A program made the position numbers and the translations under genes. The notes beneath the pieces are model-generated. The model made no database searches. It saw only the letters and a program-made list of their open reading frames with translations, and was not told where the DNA came from. From Bacillota bacterium (GTDB taxonomy: Bacteria > Bacillota > Clostridia > Lachnospirales > Lachnospiraceae): a DNA stretch of 64,000 nt. This document shows positions 34,672 to 44,135 of this stretch, one piece after another. Each line of letters starts with the position of its first letter. Within the stretch, counting starts at the first letter, position 1. The stretch spans positions 124,001-188,000 of the forward strand of contig JAEZKA010000065.1 of the NCBI GenBank assembly GCA_023436225.1. The letters are read 5' to 3'.

Positions 34672-35802
34672 CTACCACTTCAGCTTAATGACAAATGCCA
34701 GCTGTTCTTCCTTACTTTCCACTTCTTGAAGAATAAAATCGACAATCTCTATATCACCTGCAATTGCCGCAAAGTCTATAATCATCGGGCCCTGCTCGAA
34801 CAAAGCCTGAATTGATAACTCATCCAACGGCAGGTCATAAAATGTACCCTCCGTAACCTGATATTGAATAGCACTGTCATCGGTGATCAGGAAATTACCT
34901 TGGAGTACCAGATGCAGCTCAGGTACCACGATCTCTACATTCCCGTCGTTAAAATGGAAGATTGTCTCCGACATATTGGAATTTTCTTTCAGTACACGAT
35001 TAAAGGTACCCTCCTCAATAGCACCAGGTATGTTAAATAAGCCCATACCGAGATTCAAATCCTCAGCAGTAAAACGCCCCTCCCCAATGATCCGTGTCGT
35101 TTCTGATACAATTTCCGTAAACAGCTTCTTGCAATCCTCCCAAAGCAGCTGCAAATTCTGAAGCTGTTCCTCATAATAGACACGATTCTCTTCCAAACCG
35201 GACAGGTAGGCTTCCTGCTCCTGATGTGCTGCTTCCCTCTCTGAAAGATTATTGCTCAATTCCACCTGCTTTATTGTAAGCTCATCGACTTTTGTGTCTA
35301 ACTGGCGTTTTTCCTCCTCCAGAAGCATCTTATCTTTCTCCATGGAAGTTAACAGCTCTGCTACATTATGTGAAATATCCTTAATCACATTCAAGCTTTT
35401 TAAGAATTCACTAAAACTGTCCGCGTTAAGCAATATCTCAAGATAGGTTGCGGGTCCCCCCCTCTGATAATATACCAAAACCTTCTCCATGATTGAAAGC
35501 TTCTCATTATAATTCTGTTGTGTTCCATCTATCGTTCTCTCCAGATCCGCTACCTGCTTCTTTATCGCAGTGATCTCATTATTTATCCTAACTTCCTCCG
35601 CCTCAAGAGCCTCAATCTCCTTTGAGATAAGAAACAGCCGCTCCAGCACCTCCATCTCCTCTTCCGAGATGTTTTCGATTTTTTCTCTGGTATCCTCAAT
35701 TGGAGCTACCTCTCCAGAGACAGGAAGTGGAGCGACAATCATTACCGGAATGATCGATATTGCAATTACCATCTTCAATTTTCGTTTAAGCCGTCTTAAC
35801 AT
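34672..35802 (-). CDS. Extracellular coiled-coil protein, probable FtsEX partner
   Basis: The 376-residue protein has an N-terminal signal/anchor (about 10-30), a long coiled coil (about 40-245) as in PcsB, CwlO or EnvC, and a C-terminal domain (about 250-376) rich in acidic and hydrophobic residues. No NlpC/P60, CHAP or M23 catalytic motif is visible; the only Cys lies in LWEDCKKLF and there is no catalytic His pattern. It is likely to be the FtsEX partner but would need to recruit a hydrolase rather than be one. GGAG precedes the ATG. Confidence 0.75.
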   Translation of the reverse strand: MLRRLKRKLKMVIAISIIPVMIVAPLPVSGEVAPIEDTREKIENISEEEMEVLERLFLISKEIEALEAEEVRINNEITAIKKQVADLERTIDGTQQNYNEKLSIMEKVLVYYQRGGPATYLEILLNADSFSEFLKSLNVIKDISHNVAELLTSMEKDKMLLEEEKRQLDTKVDELTIKQVELSNNLSEREAAHQEQEAYLSGLEENRVYYEEQLQNLQLLWEDCKKLFTEIVSETTRIIGEGRFTAEDLNLGMGLFNIPGAIEEGTFNRVLKENSNMSETIFHFNDGNVEIVVPELHLVLQGNFLITDDSAIQYQVTEGTFYDLPLDELSIQALFEQGPMIIDFAAIAGDIEIVDFILQEVESKEEQLAFVIKLKW

Positions 35803-36017
35803 CCCTTCATCTCCTGAATCGTTCTGCTGATTATTATATCATCATACCCCTTTACTTTCTACTGCGCAAATAGAAATTCCGTTAAATATTTACTGTGAAT
35901 GTAAGCCCACTTCGACATTTTTATTAACGAATACTTCTCATATTACAGAGTACGAGTATTATGACTAACTCTGATACCGGAAGAAACGCTTCGCGAATGT
36001 TCCACAGTCATGAACGC
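35803..36017. other. Intergenic region upstream of the coiled-coil gene
   Basis: It carries the promoter of the coiled-coil/ftsEX operon. I see no clear consensus or coding frame. Confidence 0.4.
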
Positions 36018-36069
36018 AAAAGAGCTATACACTTAACTGACATTACATCAAGGTAGTATATAGCTCTTT
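36018..36069 (-). terminator. Hairpin after the sulfur-transfer gene
   Basis: AAAGAGCTATA (36019-36029) pairs with TATAGCTCTTT (36059-36069); on the minus strand TTTTGC follows. The U-run is short. Confidence 0.55.
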
Positions 36070-36111
36070 CTCCATATTTATGATATCAATTTCATAGGAT
36101 TACCCAGTTTT

Positions 36112-38601
36112 TTAAATAAACAGGTTCACATTGGAATCCTCTGCTTCACCAAGATAATAACCGACTCCACCAATTTTAACTCCCTCAATCAGCTCCTCCT
36201 GCTTAAGGCCCATCACATCCATCGACATCTGGCAAGCAACAATCTCAATGCCGTTTTCAATTGCTGATTGAATCAACTCTTCCAGAGAAGATATGTTTTT
36301 ATTCTTCATGACCATACGAATCATCTTACCACCCATGCCAAGCATATTCATGTTGGACAGCTTCAGCTTTTTGCTTCCTCTAGGCATCATAGAGCCAAAC
36401 ATATGATCAAGCATCCCCTTCTTCACCTTCACTTTCTCCGGTTTGCGAAGGATATTCAGTCCCCAGAAGGTGAAGAACATGGTTACCTTCTTCCCCATGG
36501 AAGCTGCCCCATTCGCGATAATAAAGGAGGCAATTGCTTTATCCAGATCACCGCTGAAGACAACCATCGTTTTATTATCTTTTACAGTGGCTGATCCAAA
36601 AAACTGATTGACAGGTTCTGTTTTTAAATTCTTCTTAATAAACGCCGTAATATGACCACCTGCTTTGGTTACCTCTAACAACTCGTTATTGGTTCGTTTA
36701 CACCAGGCTTTAATATCCTCATAGAAACCTGGATCCGAAGCAGCTACCTTAAGTATTTGCCCCTCTTCCATGTCTGTCATAGAAGCCTTCACTTGCATTA
36801 ATGGCCCCGGACAGCATAATCCACAGGCATCCAGTGTCTTATGAAAGGTACCGGACTGATTATTTTCTACCTTAATAGCCTGTGTATCCGGGTCTATCAC
36901 CATATGTTTGGAACCAGTACCGTTTGAAGGATTATGCTTATTATTATCCTTTGCCGGATCAAACTTTAAGGAGGATGCAGTTTTATACCCACCGGTGACA
37001 TTCATAACCTGATAACCGTTCTGGCTTAGGATTCGATCTGCTACATAGCCGCGAAGTCCAACCTGACAGTATTCCACAATCGTCTTTTTTGGATCCAGCT
37101 CGGACAGGCGTTCTCTTAAGCTGTCCACCGGAATATTGATTGCACCTTCGACATGGCCATTCTTGTACTCCTCATCACTTCGTACATCGACTAGAATATA
37201 ATCCTCTTGGTTCATTTCCTTTACATCATTCCAGGTAGCAATATGGCTTCTGCCCTCCAGAACATTCTGTGCCACAAAGCCTGCCATATTTACTGGATCC
37301 TTAGCTGAGGAGAATGGTGGTGCATAAGATAATTCCAGCTCCGTGAGATCCTCTACACTACCTCCAAGACGAATCACAGTAGCAATAACATCAATTCTCT
37401 TATCTACACCATCAAAGCCCACTCCTTGAGCTCCCAGGACCTTACCCTCCTTGTTGAAGATAAGCTTTAATGTCATTGGAACAGCGCCTGGATAATAGGA
37501 TGCATGGGATACCGGATGGATGGTAATTGTCTTATATTCCTGATTTGCTCTTTTTAAGGTTCTTTCATTCGCTCCTGTACTAGCTGCAGTCAAGCCAAAT
37601 ACCTTGATAATAGAGGTTCCCTGGGAACCTTTAAAGGTTGTATTAAGACCTGCAACATTATCCGCAGCGATTCTGCCCTGCTTGTTGGCAGGACCCGCTA
37701 ATGGTATTGCCGTCTTCAACTTCGTAATGAAATCTACCACCTCGATTGCATCACCTACTGCATAAATACCTTCGATATTCGTCTGCATTCTTTCATTCAC
37801 CAGAATGTGTCCCCGAGGACCAAATTCAAGGCCACTTTCTTTCAGAAATGCGGTATCCGGTGCTACACCGATGGCCAGTATAATCATGTCAGCAACCAAC
37901 TGGGTATCACTGTTTAAGGTTACCTCAACCTTATCCTCAATATCACGGAAGGCTTTCACTCCATCACCCAGAATCAATCTCACACCACTCTCCACCAATT
38001 CCTTCTCCGGAACGACAACAATATCTTCATCGAAGGGAGCAAGGATATGGGGTGCTGCTTCTACCAGACTGACATTTAAGCCTCTGTCTCTTAAGTTCTC
38101 CGCCATCTCTACACCAACAAAGCCACCTCCAATAACGATAGCACTCTCGATACCCTTCTTATCCACATAAGCCTTAATCTTATCGGTATCCGGAATATTT
38201 CTAAGAGTAAATATCTTATCACTATTAATTCCGGGTATATTTGGGCGAAGAGCCTTCGCTCCGGGAGAAAGGATCAGATAGTCGAAGCTTTCCTCATATA
38301 CGCCTTTCAACTTACTATTCACGGTTACTGTCTTCTTTGATGAATTCACCTTAACTACTTCACTATTATTGCGAACATCTATATTAAATCTTGCTTTCAT
38401 TGCTTCCGGAGTCTGCACCAATAGCTTGCTACGTTCCTTAATACTCTCTCCAATATAATACGGTAATCCACAGTTCGCAAAAGAAATGTATTCATCCCGC
38501 TCGAACATAATAATTTCAGCATTCTCATCTAATCTTCTCAGTCTGGCTGCAGCAGATGCTCCACCGGCTACTCCACCTACAATTAATACTTTCTTACTCA
38601 T
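36112..38601 (-). CDS. CoA-disulfide reductase/rhodanese/TusA/DsrE fusion
   Basis: The 829-residue protein has four domains: an FAD/NAD disulfide oxidoreductase (1-440) with redox C44 in FANCGLPYY; a rhodanese (about 455-545) with C512 in VEYCQVGLRGY; a TusA-like sulfur carrier (about 588-655) with C593, C596 and C597 in LDACGLCCPGP; and a DsrE-like domain (about 678-829) with C790 in IVACQMSM. It probably reduces CoA persulfide or polysulfide and relays sulfane sulfur. The ArsR gene upstream shares its promoter. The start at 38601 has GGAGG upstream. Confidence 0.92.
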   Translation of the reverse strand: MSKKVLIVGGVAGGASAAARLRRLDENAEIIMFERDEYISFANCGLPYYIGESIKERSKLLVQTPEAMKARFNIDVRNNSEVVKVNSSKKTVTVNSKLKGVYEESFDYLILSPGAKALRPNIPGINSDKIFTLRNIPDTDKIKAYVDKKGIESAIVIGGGFVGVEMAENLRDRGLNVSLVEAAPHILAPFDEDIVVVPEKELVESGVRLILGDGVKAFRDIEDKVEVTLNSDTQLVADMIILAIGVAPDTAFLKESGLEFGPRGHILVNERMQTNIEGIYAVGDAIEVVDFITKLKTAIPLAGPANKQGRIAADNVAGLNTTFKGSQGTSIIKVFGLTAASTGANERTLKRANQEYKTITIHPVSHASYYPGAVPMTLKLIFNKEGKVLGAQGVGFDGVDKRIDVIATVIRLGGSVEDLTELELSYAPPFSSAKDPVNMAGFVAQNVLEGRSHIATWNDVKEMNQEDYILVDVRSDEEYKNGHVEGAINIPVDSLRERLSELDPKKTIVEYCQVGLRGYVADRILSQNGYQVMNVTGGYKTASSLKFDPAKDNNKHNPSNGTGSKHMVIDPDTQAIKVENNQSGTFHKTLDACGLCCPGPLMQVKASMTDMEEGQILKVAASDPGFYEDIKAWCKRTNNELLEVTKAGGHITAFIKKNLKTEPVNQFFGSATVKDNKTMVVFSGDLDKAIASFIIANGAASMGKKVTMFFTFWGLNILRKPEKVKVKKGMLDHMFGSMMPRGSKKLKLSNMNMLGMGGKMIRMVMKNKNISSLEELIQSAIENGIEIVACQMSMDVMGLKQEELIEGVKIGGVGYYLGEAEDSNVNLFI

Positions 38602-38652
38602 ATCGAATCCCTCCATGATTTTATAACTACTACACTCTATTATTTGATATTG

Positions 38653-38937
38653 TTATTCTTCCTCAAACAGCAGGCGAATAAGCTCTGCTACTTTTTCGTG
38701 CACCACTTTATAATAAATTTCCAAACCGTTTCTCCTACCTTCGATAATTCCTGCGGCTTTCAGCTTCTGTATATGTTGAGATACGGTAGATTGAGGAGTT
38801 CCTAGGCAGGATTGCATATAGGTTACATTACACTCCCCCTTCTCTAATAATCCACGTATAATACATATTCTCACCGGATGCGCTATGGTCTTAAGCAATT
38901 CCGCCATCTCGTTATACTTATTATAATCATTATTCAT
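38653..38937 (-). CDS. ArsR-family regulator
   Basis: The 94-residue winged-helix protein has the recognition region GTPQSTVSQHIQKLKAAGII and three cysteines (C25, C36, C44 from this start) in CIIRGL, GECNV and QSCLG. ArsR members with spaced cysteines sense metals or persulfides (BigR/SqrR type). Linkage to the sulfur-transfer fusion favours persulfide. The start at 38937 has AAGG six bases upstream; an ATG two codons earlier lacks spacing. Confidence 0.88.
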   Translation of the reverse strand: MNNDYNKYNEMAELLKTIAHPVRICIIRGLLEKGECNVTYMQSCLGTPQSTVSQHIQKLKAAGIIEGRRNGLEIYYKVVHEKVAELIRLLFEEE

Positions 38938-38989
38938 TCTCATCCTTCTTTCTGATTATATGTGTATATCTATTTATTAATATATTCAA

Positions 38990-39018
38990 ATATTACGATA
39001 TAGTTATCAATCTGTCAA
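38990..39018 (-). promoter_or_regulatory. Promoter of the ArsR/sulfur-transfer operon
   Basis: The minus strand has TTGACA (39018-39013), a 17-base spacer and TAATAT (38995-38990), 53 bases upstream of the ArsR start. AT-rich dyad-like sequence just downstream (TTGAATATATTAATAGATAT) could be the operator. Confidence 0.7.
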
Positions 39019-39100
39019 CCCCATTATCGTTCTATCTCAGCCTATCTTTGTGACTTTGTTACATATGCTGCAATATGATATTCCATATTTTACTAATACA

Positions 39101-39133
39101 TTGGTTGAAATAAAACCAACCAAATGATATAAT
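39101..39133 (+). promoter_or_regulatory. Promoter with 7-bp dyad for the REC-kinase gene
   Basis: TTGAAA (39105-39110), 17-base spacer and TATAAT (39128-39133). A perfect inverted repeat TTGGTTG ... CAACCAA (39101-39107, 39117-39123) covers the -35 box and looks like a repressor operator. The transcript would have a leader of about 20 bases. Confidence 0.65.
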
Positions 39134-39158
39134 TGTATAAACAAATGACAACCGGCTT

Positions 39159-40469
39159 ATGAATGGAGGGGATAATATAAAAGTTCTCGTAGTAGATGAC
39201 AGTCAACTTAACCTGACCATTGCCAAACGATACCTAGATGCTATTCCTGATATCACACATATTATATTATGTAATGATCCAGTCGAGGTACAAGATATAT
39301 TAAAGGAACATATAATCGATATTTTAATCTTAGATATTATTATGCCGGTCATCTCCGGCCTGGAATTATTAGAGCAGCTGCGAGCTGATTCCAGATATGA
39401 TGATATACCAATTATTATGCTTACCTCCTTAGACGATCTGGATAACTATCAAAAGTGCTTTGAATTGGGTGCTTTTGATTATATAAACAAGCCCATCAAT
39501 GAGATTGAGTTTAATGCCAGACTCAAGGTGGCAATTGAATCAAAAAATAAATCCAACCACCTTAAGTCATTAATTGAAGTTACCAGAGAGCAGAATGAGG
39601 AATTAAAGGAAATTAATGCAAAGCTGACAGAAGCAAAATTCAGCCTTGTGCAATCAGAAAAAATGGCAGCAATCGGACAGCTGGCTGCAGGTATTGCTCA
39701 TGAAATTAATAATCCAATGGGATTTGTGAAAAGTAATTTCGATATCCTTCATAAATATTTTATTCGAGTAATAGAATTTCTAACTTTTGTGCAAGATAAA
39801 ATTAATAATAAGGAGTTAATGAATGCCACTGAAATCAACGAGTGCATGACAATTGTAAGTAATAAATACAAATCATTGAGAATGGATTTAATTCTAGAAG
39901 AGCTGGATGGGATCTTCACTGATTCCTCAAGCGGCATTAACCGTATAACCGAAATCGTCCAATCGCTGCGTGTGTTTGCCCGTTCGGCAAAGGATGATGA
40001 GAAGGATACTTATCTATTGCTAGATTTGATTAATCAAGTCGTCTTAATCACTAGAAATGAAGTAAAATATGTAGCGACTGTCAAGATTGATGTTCCTGAC
40101 GATATCGTAATCTATTGTAACCGAATTCAAATATGCCAGGTTTTTGTCAATATAGTACTCAATGCCGCCCAGGCCATACAGTCAAAGTTGCTTGCCAATC
40201 AGGGCTCAATTAAAATAATTGCCCGTAAAGAGGATCAGAATATTATTATCCGGTTTATAGATGATGGTCCCGGCATCTCAAAGGAGCACATTATGAAGGT
40301 GTTTGAACCATTCTTCACTACGAAAGAGATTGGAAAGGGAACCGGTCTAGGCTTAAGTATATCCTATGATATCATCGTCAACAAACACGCAGGATCCATC
40401 GATGTCCAAAGTGAGCTTGGAAAGGGAGCGACCTTCATCATTACACTTCCAATTATAACCGAGTTATGA
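39159..40469 (+). CDS. Receiver-histidine kinase fusion protein
   Basis: The 436-residue cytoplasmic protein has an N-terminal receiver (about 6-125; VVDDSQLN, phosphoacceptor in LILDIIMP), a short coiled coil, a HisKA box LAAGIAHEINNPMGF and an ATPase domain (NAAQAIQ, DDGPGI, GTGLGLS). Receiver-first kinases usually answer an upstream kinase. The ATG at 39159 has no good site; GGAGGGG lies just after it, so a non-canonical ATA at 39177 is an alternative start. It pairs with the REC-HDOD gene downstream. Confidence 0.92.
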   Translation: MNGGDNIKVLVVDDSQLNLTIAKRYLDAIPDITHIILCNDPVEVQDILKEHIIDILILDIIMPVISGLELLEQLRADSRYDDIPIIMLTSLDDLDNYQKCFELGAFDYINKPINEIEFNARLKVAIESKNKSNHLKSLIEVTREQNEELKEINAKLTEAKFSLVQSEKMAAIGQLAAGIAHEINNPMGFVKSNFDILHKYFIRVIEFLTFVQDKINNKELMNATEINECMTIVSNKYKSLRMDLILEELDGIFTDSSSGINRITEIVQSLRVFARSAKDDEKDTYLLLDLINQVVLITRNEVKYVATVKIDVPDDIVIYCNRIQICQVFVNIVLNAAQAIQSKLLANQGSIKIIARKEDQNIIIRFIDDGPGISKEHIMKVFEPFFTTKEIGKGTGLGLSISYDIIVNKHAGSIDVQSELGKGATFIITLPIITEL

Positions 40470-40801
40470 CACTTCATTTTACAAAAGAAGGGGCATGGTG
40501 TTATTATCCTCCAATCAAATACTATTTCATGATGACTCTACTCAGAACAGACTTTATGTGACTAACTTGAACACAGACAAGTTTACTCTATCTATTATTT
40601 CTAAAGCCACCTATAAGGAGGCTGTAAAAAGAAATAACAGTATGACAGTCATGAAGCTAAAATGGCATATATTCTAATCTCATTCATAAGATATATAATT
40701 TATGCCTTATTACACTCCAGATACTCAAAAGGACGGCAATCTTGTAGTTAGGCTTTTCTTTCTAGGAACAACAATTTTACTGTAGGAAAGGATGATGGGG
40801 T
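40470..40801 (+). other. Gap between the kinase and REC-HDOD genes
   Basis: A 60-codon frame (40495-40677, beginning MVLLSSNQILFHDD) is open but has a ribosome site too close and no family resemblance, so I do not call it. The REC-HDOD ribosome site GGAAAGGATGATGGGG lies at the end. Confidence 0.4.
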
Positions 40802-41998
40802 ATGAAAAAAATTTTAATCGTGGACGATGAGGTCCAGATCTTAAAGGCGTTATCAAGAATGTTTTTGGAAACGGATTATGAAATACTCACTGCGGAAAAC
40901 GGTATGGAAGCAATTAAGCTGATTGAGAATACAGAAATTGATATGATAATCAGTGATATGCGGATGCCCATTCTTGATGGCTATCAACTTTTAAGTATTG
41001 TGAAGGAGAAATACCCGAAGATTATCCGAATCATAATAAGCGGTTATGCAGAGGAAAAACCGATGTTTCGGGCTCTTTTGCATAATCTAGCAAAGCTATA
41101 TGTATTTAAACCCTGGAACAATACAGAACTGTTGGAGAATATAAATAAACTATTTGAGGATAATGACGTTCTGAGTTCTGTCGATTTAGTGAAATCAATT
41201 AAGGATATGGGCTGTGATCCCACGCTTTCAGCCAATTGTGAAAAGATGATTTCCTTAATTGAAGATGAAAATATAGATACTCTTGTGAGTGAAATGGAAT
41301 TAGATAACGAGATCTCCTCTCTCCTAATTCAGGTTGGCAAATCTGCTGTATACGGAGTTATGCCCAACACAGTCAAACAAACTGCTCATTATATTGGTCT
41401 GAATAATCTAAAAACCTTTATGCATTGGGCATGTGTAATTAACAGCACCAAACAGACGATGGATATCTCGGAGGCACCAGAGCTTTTATGGCAGCATGCT
41501 TACTTGACAAACCGTATTTTTCTATTCCTTTATGAGACCTTCTTCCACAAACAGCCTCCGGAGGCTGCAATGTTTGCTGGCTTGATGCACAATATCGGTC
41601 TGATCGTATTATCAAAGAACCTTAATAATAAGGGTATACTAGGTAAGGCTCCTCTTACTGTTGATGATTATGCGAAGCTGGATCTCGAGGAGTATGAATT
41701 CAATCATCAGGAAATCGGCGGATACCTACTGGATACATGGGATCTTCCCTTTACGATGTATGAGGTTGCTTTATATCATCACAGACCTAACAGCACATGC
41801 ATCGTGCATAATGAGTTGGTAGCCTGTGTGCATATTGCACAGCATTATGCTTGGGTCTGCCTTGGAGCTACAGTGTCAGAGCCTGTTGCTGATGAAGTGT
41901 TTGATCAAATCCACATCGATATTGATGATTTCGAGAAGAGACTTAGCCGCTACCTAAAATGCGAGCATAGTATCCTAAGAACTAAGCAACCAGTATAA
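40802..41998 (+). CDS. Response regulator with HDOD domain
   Basis: The 398-residue protein has a receiver (about 1-120; LIVDDEVQ, phosphoacceptor in IISDMRMPILDG, FKPWN) and an HDOD domain (about 150-390) of the HD-like output fold, with the residual motif AGLMHNIGLIVL. HDOD proteins regulate signalling without known catalysis. It probably receives phosphate from the kinase encoded just upstream. A G-rich ribosome site precedes the ATG. Confidence 0.9.
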   Translation: MKKILIVDDEVQILKALSRMFLETDYEILTAENGMEAIKLIENTEIDMIISDMRMPILDGYQLLSIVKEKYPKIIRIIISGYAEEKPMFRALLHNLAKLYVFKPWNNTELLENINKLFEDNDVLSSVDLVKSIKDMGCDPTLSANCEKMISLIEDENIDTLVSEMELDNEISSLLIQVGKSAVYGVMPNTVKQTAHYIGLNNLKTFMHWACVINSTKQTMDISEAPELLWQHAYLTNRIFLFLYETFFHKQPPEAAMFAGLMHNIGLIVLSKNLNNKGILGKAPLTVDDYAKLDLEEYEFNHQEIGGYLLDTWDLPFTMYEVALYHHRPNSTCIVHNELVACVHIAQHYAWVCLGATVSEPVADEVFDQIHIDIDDFEKRLSRYLKCEHSILRTKQPV

Positions 41999-42087
41999 TG
42001 AAATAACTTATCGTATTTATAATAAGCGTTCTTCAGTAAGCTTCTATTTCATAAGGTACGCTTTGAAACCTTCTATCGTTAATGAAT

Positions 42088-42175
42088 AAAAAGGGCTATA
42101 GCAGCTTATGCCATTTTCAAAGGAAGATTAATATCCTTTCTTCCTAAGAAATCACATGATGCGATAGCCCTTTTT
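42088..42175. terminator. Bidirectional terminator
   Basis: AAAAAGGGCTAT (42088-42099) pairs with ATAGCCCTTTTT (42164-42175) across a long loop, between convergent genes. T-runs exist on both strands. Confidence 0.8.
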
Positions 42176-42189
42176 CTATTCCAAAATCT

Positions 42190-42495
42190 TTAGTCAATTC
42201 CTTTAAGCGGTGTTGCTACAAAGGCTGTCTCCCGTTCCAATTCATTGAGATAATCCATGGCAGTCTGATTATCAGTTCCGCACATCTCCTGCGAAGGCCT
42301 TAAGCTGGAGCAAACACGAGGGCGCATTGAAGATCCAAATAGCTTACAGCGATTATCTTCTGTCAATTGGACACACCGAATCCCCGCAGGCTTCCCATCT
42401 GGCATTCCCGGTATTGGTGACGAGATGGAGGGCGCAATACAGCAAGCACCACAGCCCAATCTGCAGTCCACGCTTAGCTTTCCTTGATCAGACAT
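42190..42495 (-). CDS. YkgJ-family cysteine cluster protein
   Basis: The 101-residue protein has C11, C15, C18, C19 in DCRLGCGACC and further cysteines in GIRCVQL, NRCKLFG and RVCSSLR, the metal-binding layout of the YkgJ family (probably zinc or Fe-S). Function unknown. Its ATG lies one base after the NADH oxidase stop, so both are translated from one mRNA. Confidence 0.88.
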   Translation of the reverse strand: MSDQGKLSVDCRLGCGACCIAPSISSPIPGMPDGKPAGIRCVQLTEDNRCKLFGSSMRPRVCSSLRPSQEMCGTDNQTAMDYLNELERETAFVATPLKGID

Positions 42496-42496
42496 G

Positions 42497-43855
42497 TTAT
42501 GCTTCCAGCTGTCGCTCTTGCTCTAGCGCCGCCTGAGCAAGTAGGTTCAGATAGTTCCAAGGTCTGTCAAAGTGAGGCTGGAAGAAGAAATCCACATATG
42601 CAAGGTCTTCAATTGTCATCCTATTCTGAATTGCAAGAGACAATGTATTGGCAGATTGAGTAATATCATACTTGGACATAACCTGACCTCCAACAATCCG
42701 GTTGGAGCCTACTTCATATACCAATTGCATTAATAGTTCTTCCGTTGTAGGCATGAATTCCGGACGATAATTATCCTTCACGATAACAGAACGCACCTTC
42801 AGGCCAAAAAAGTCGGCACTACCAACCGTGACTCCCGTGGATCCGATATTATAACCAAAGAGATGAAGTCCAGAGGTAGACTGTGTTCCACGGTATTTTA
42901 CCTTTGGCTCAGCAATATTTTTTCCGATTAACATACCCATTCTTACTGCATTGGTAGCCAATGGAATGTATGCCTGACCTCCATTCGGATTATAATGTAC
43001 TGCACAGCTGTCACCGGCAGCAAAGATATCTGGATTGCTGCTTCTCATGTACTCATCTACCACGATCGCTCCGTTAGGCAACATGTCTACCTTACCCTTC
43101 AAAAGCTCGTTGTTCGGGCGAAAACCTACACATAGAATTACTAAATCCGCCTGATATTCACCCTTTGCTGTTACAACAGCCTTAACCTCGCCCTGTTCAT
43201 TTGCAACAAAACGCTCTACTGACTGATTGAGTGCCAAGGCAATACCACGATCCATAAGATCCTTTTCCAATACATCCGTAAATTCCTTATCCAGATATTT
43301 ATTCAGAATACGATCCAATCCATCGATTAAGGTTACCTCCTTACCGGATTCCCGGAAGGCTTCAACCAATTCAATACCAATGTATCCTCCACCGACAATT
43401 ACAACATTTTTTGCATCCTTTACCTTACTGATGATTACATTCGCCTGCTCATAATTCTTGCATAACAGAATATTTTTACTGTCAATTCCAGGAATCGGAG
43501 GAATAATCGGCCAGGATCCGCTGGTGTTCACCAGCTTATCGTAGCTAACCTCCACCTCTTCACCGGTAACTAAATTCTCTGCGACCACCTTTTTTGCTTC
43601 TGTGTCGATGCTTTTAACATTATGTCGTATCTTGATTGTTGCTCCTAATTTACTCAATTCATCAGGGCTTGAATAAAATAAACCGGTTGGATCCTTTACT
43701 ACCCCTCCAACATATAAAGCAATACCACAGGATAGGAAAGAGACATTATCGTTTCGTTCAAAAACAGTTACTTCAGCATCTGGGTTCTCTCTTAAGATTG
43801 TCTTGACCGCAGCGGTCCCAGCATGAGTACATCCAATTACAACTACCTTCATCAT
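42497..43855 (-). CDS. nox: NADH oxidase, water-forming type
   Basis: The 452-residue flavoprotein has FAD and NAD motifs (VVVIGCTHAGTAAV; VVIVGGGYIGIELVEAF) and the single redox cysteine C43 in SFLSCGIALYVGG, which carries the sulfenic acid in Nox enzymes. It reduces O2 to water with NADH, useful for an anaerobe facing air. Two ATGs adjoin; AAGGAG eight bases upstream suits either. It is followed by the YkgJ gene. Confidence 0.92.
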   Translation of the reverse strand: MMKVVVIGCTHAGTAAVKTILRENPDAEVTVFERNDNVSFLSCGIALYVGGVVKDPTGLFYSSPDELSKLGATIKIRHNVKSIDTEAKKVVAENLVTGEEVEVSYDKLVNTSGSWPIIPPIPGIDSKNILLCKNYEQANVIISKVKDAKNVVIVGGGYIGIELVEAFRESGKEVTLIDGLDRILNKYLDKEFTDVLEKDLMDRGIALALNQSVERFVANEQGEVKAVVTAKGEYQADLVILCVGFRPNNELLKGKVDMLPNGAIVVDEYMRSSNPDIFAAGDSCAVHYNPNGGQAYIPLATNAVRMGMLIGKNIAEPKVKYRGTQSTSGLHLFGYNIGSTGVTVGSADFFGLKVRSVIVKDNYRPEFMPTTEELLMQLVYEVGSNRIVGGQVMSKYDITQSANTLSLAIQNRMTIEDLAYVDFFFQPHFDRPWNYLNLLAQAALEQERQLEA

Positions 43856-44135
43856 TCAACAGCTCCTTTTCAATCTGAACTCTATGTGGTCCAAGGCACA
43901 TAGGTATCTTTTGTATATTAAATAAAACCTTATAACTTAGATATTCTTACAATATTGATTAATCAATCCCAATCTGCATAAAGTGTAATGAGAAGAATGA
44001 TATATCAATAACAATTCCTATTATTATATCTTATTATATATTAGGATTATACCAAAATAAATAGTAAATATCCATCATTTATTATCCTAATATCTCTATA
44101 TCCTTTGTTATAATTGACCAATTAGCAGACTTATC

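Noticed and set aside
40495..40677. 60-codon plus-strand frame between the kinase and REC-HDOD genes
   Set aside because: The ribosome site is too close to the ATG and there is no family resemblance or coupling, so coding is not supported.
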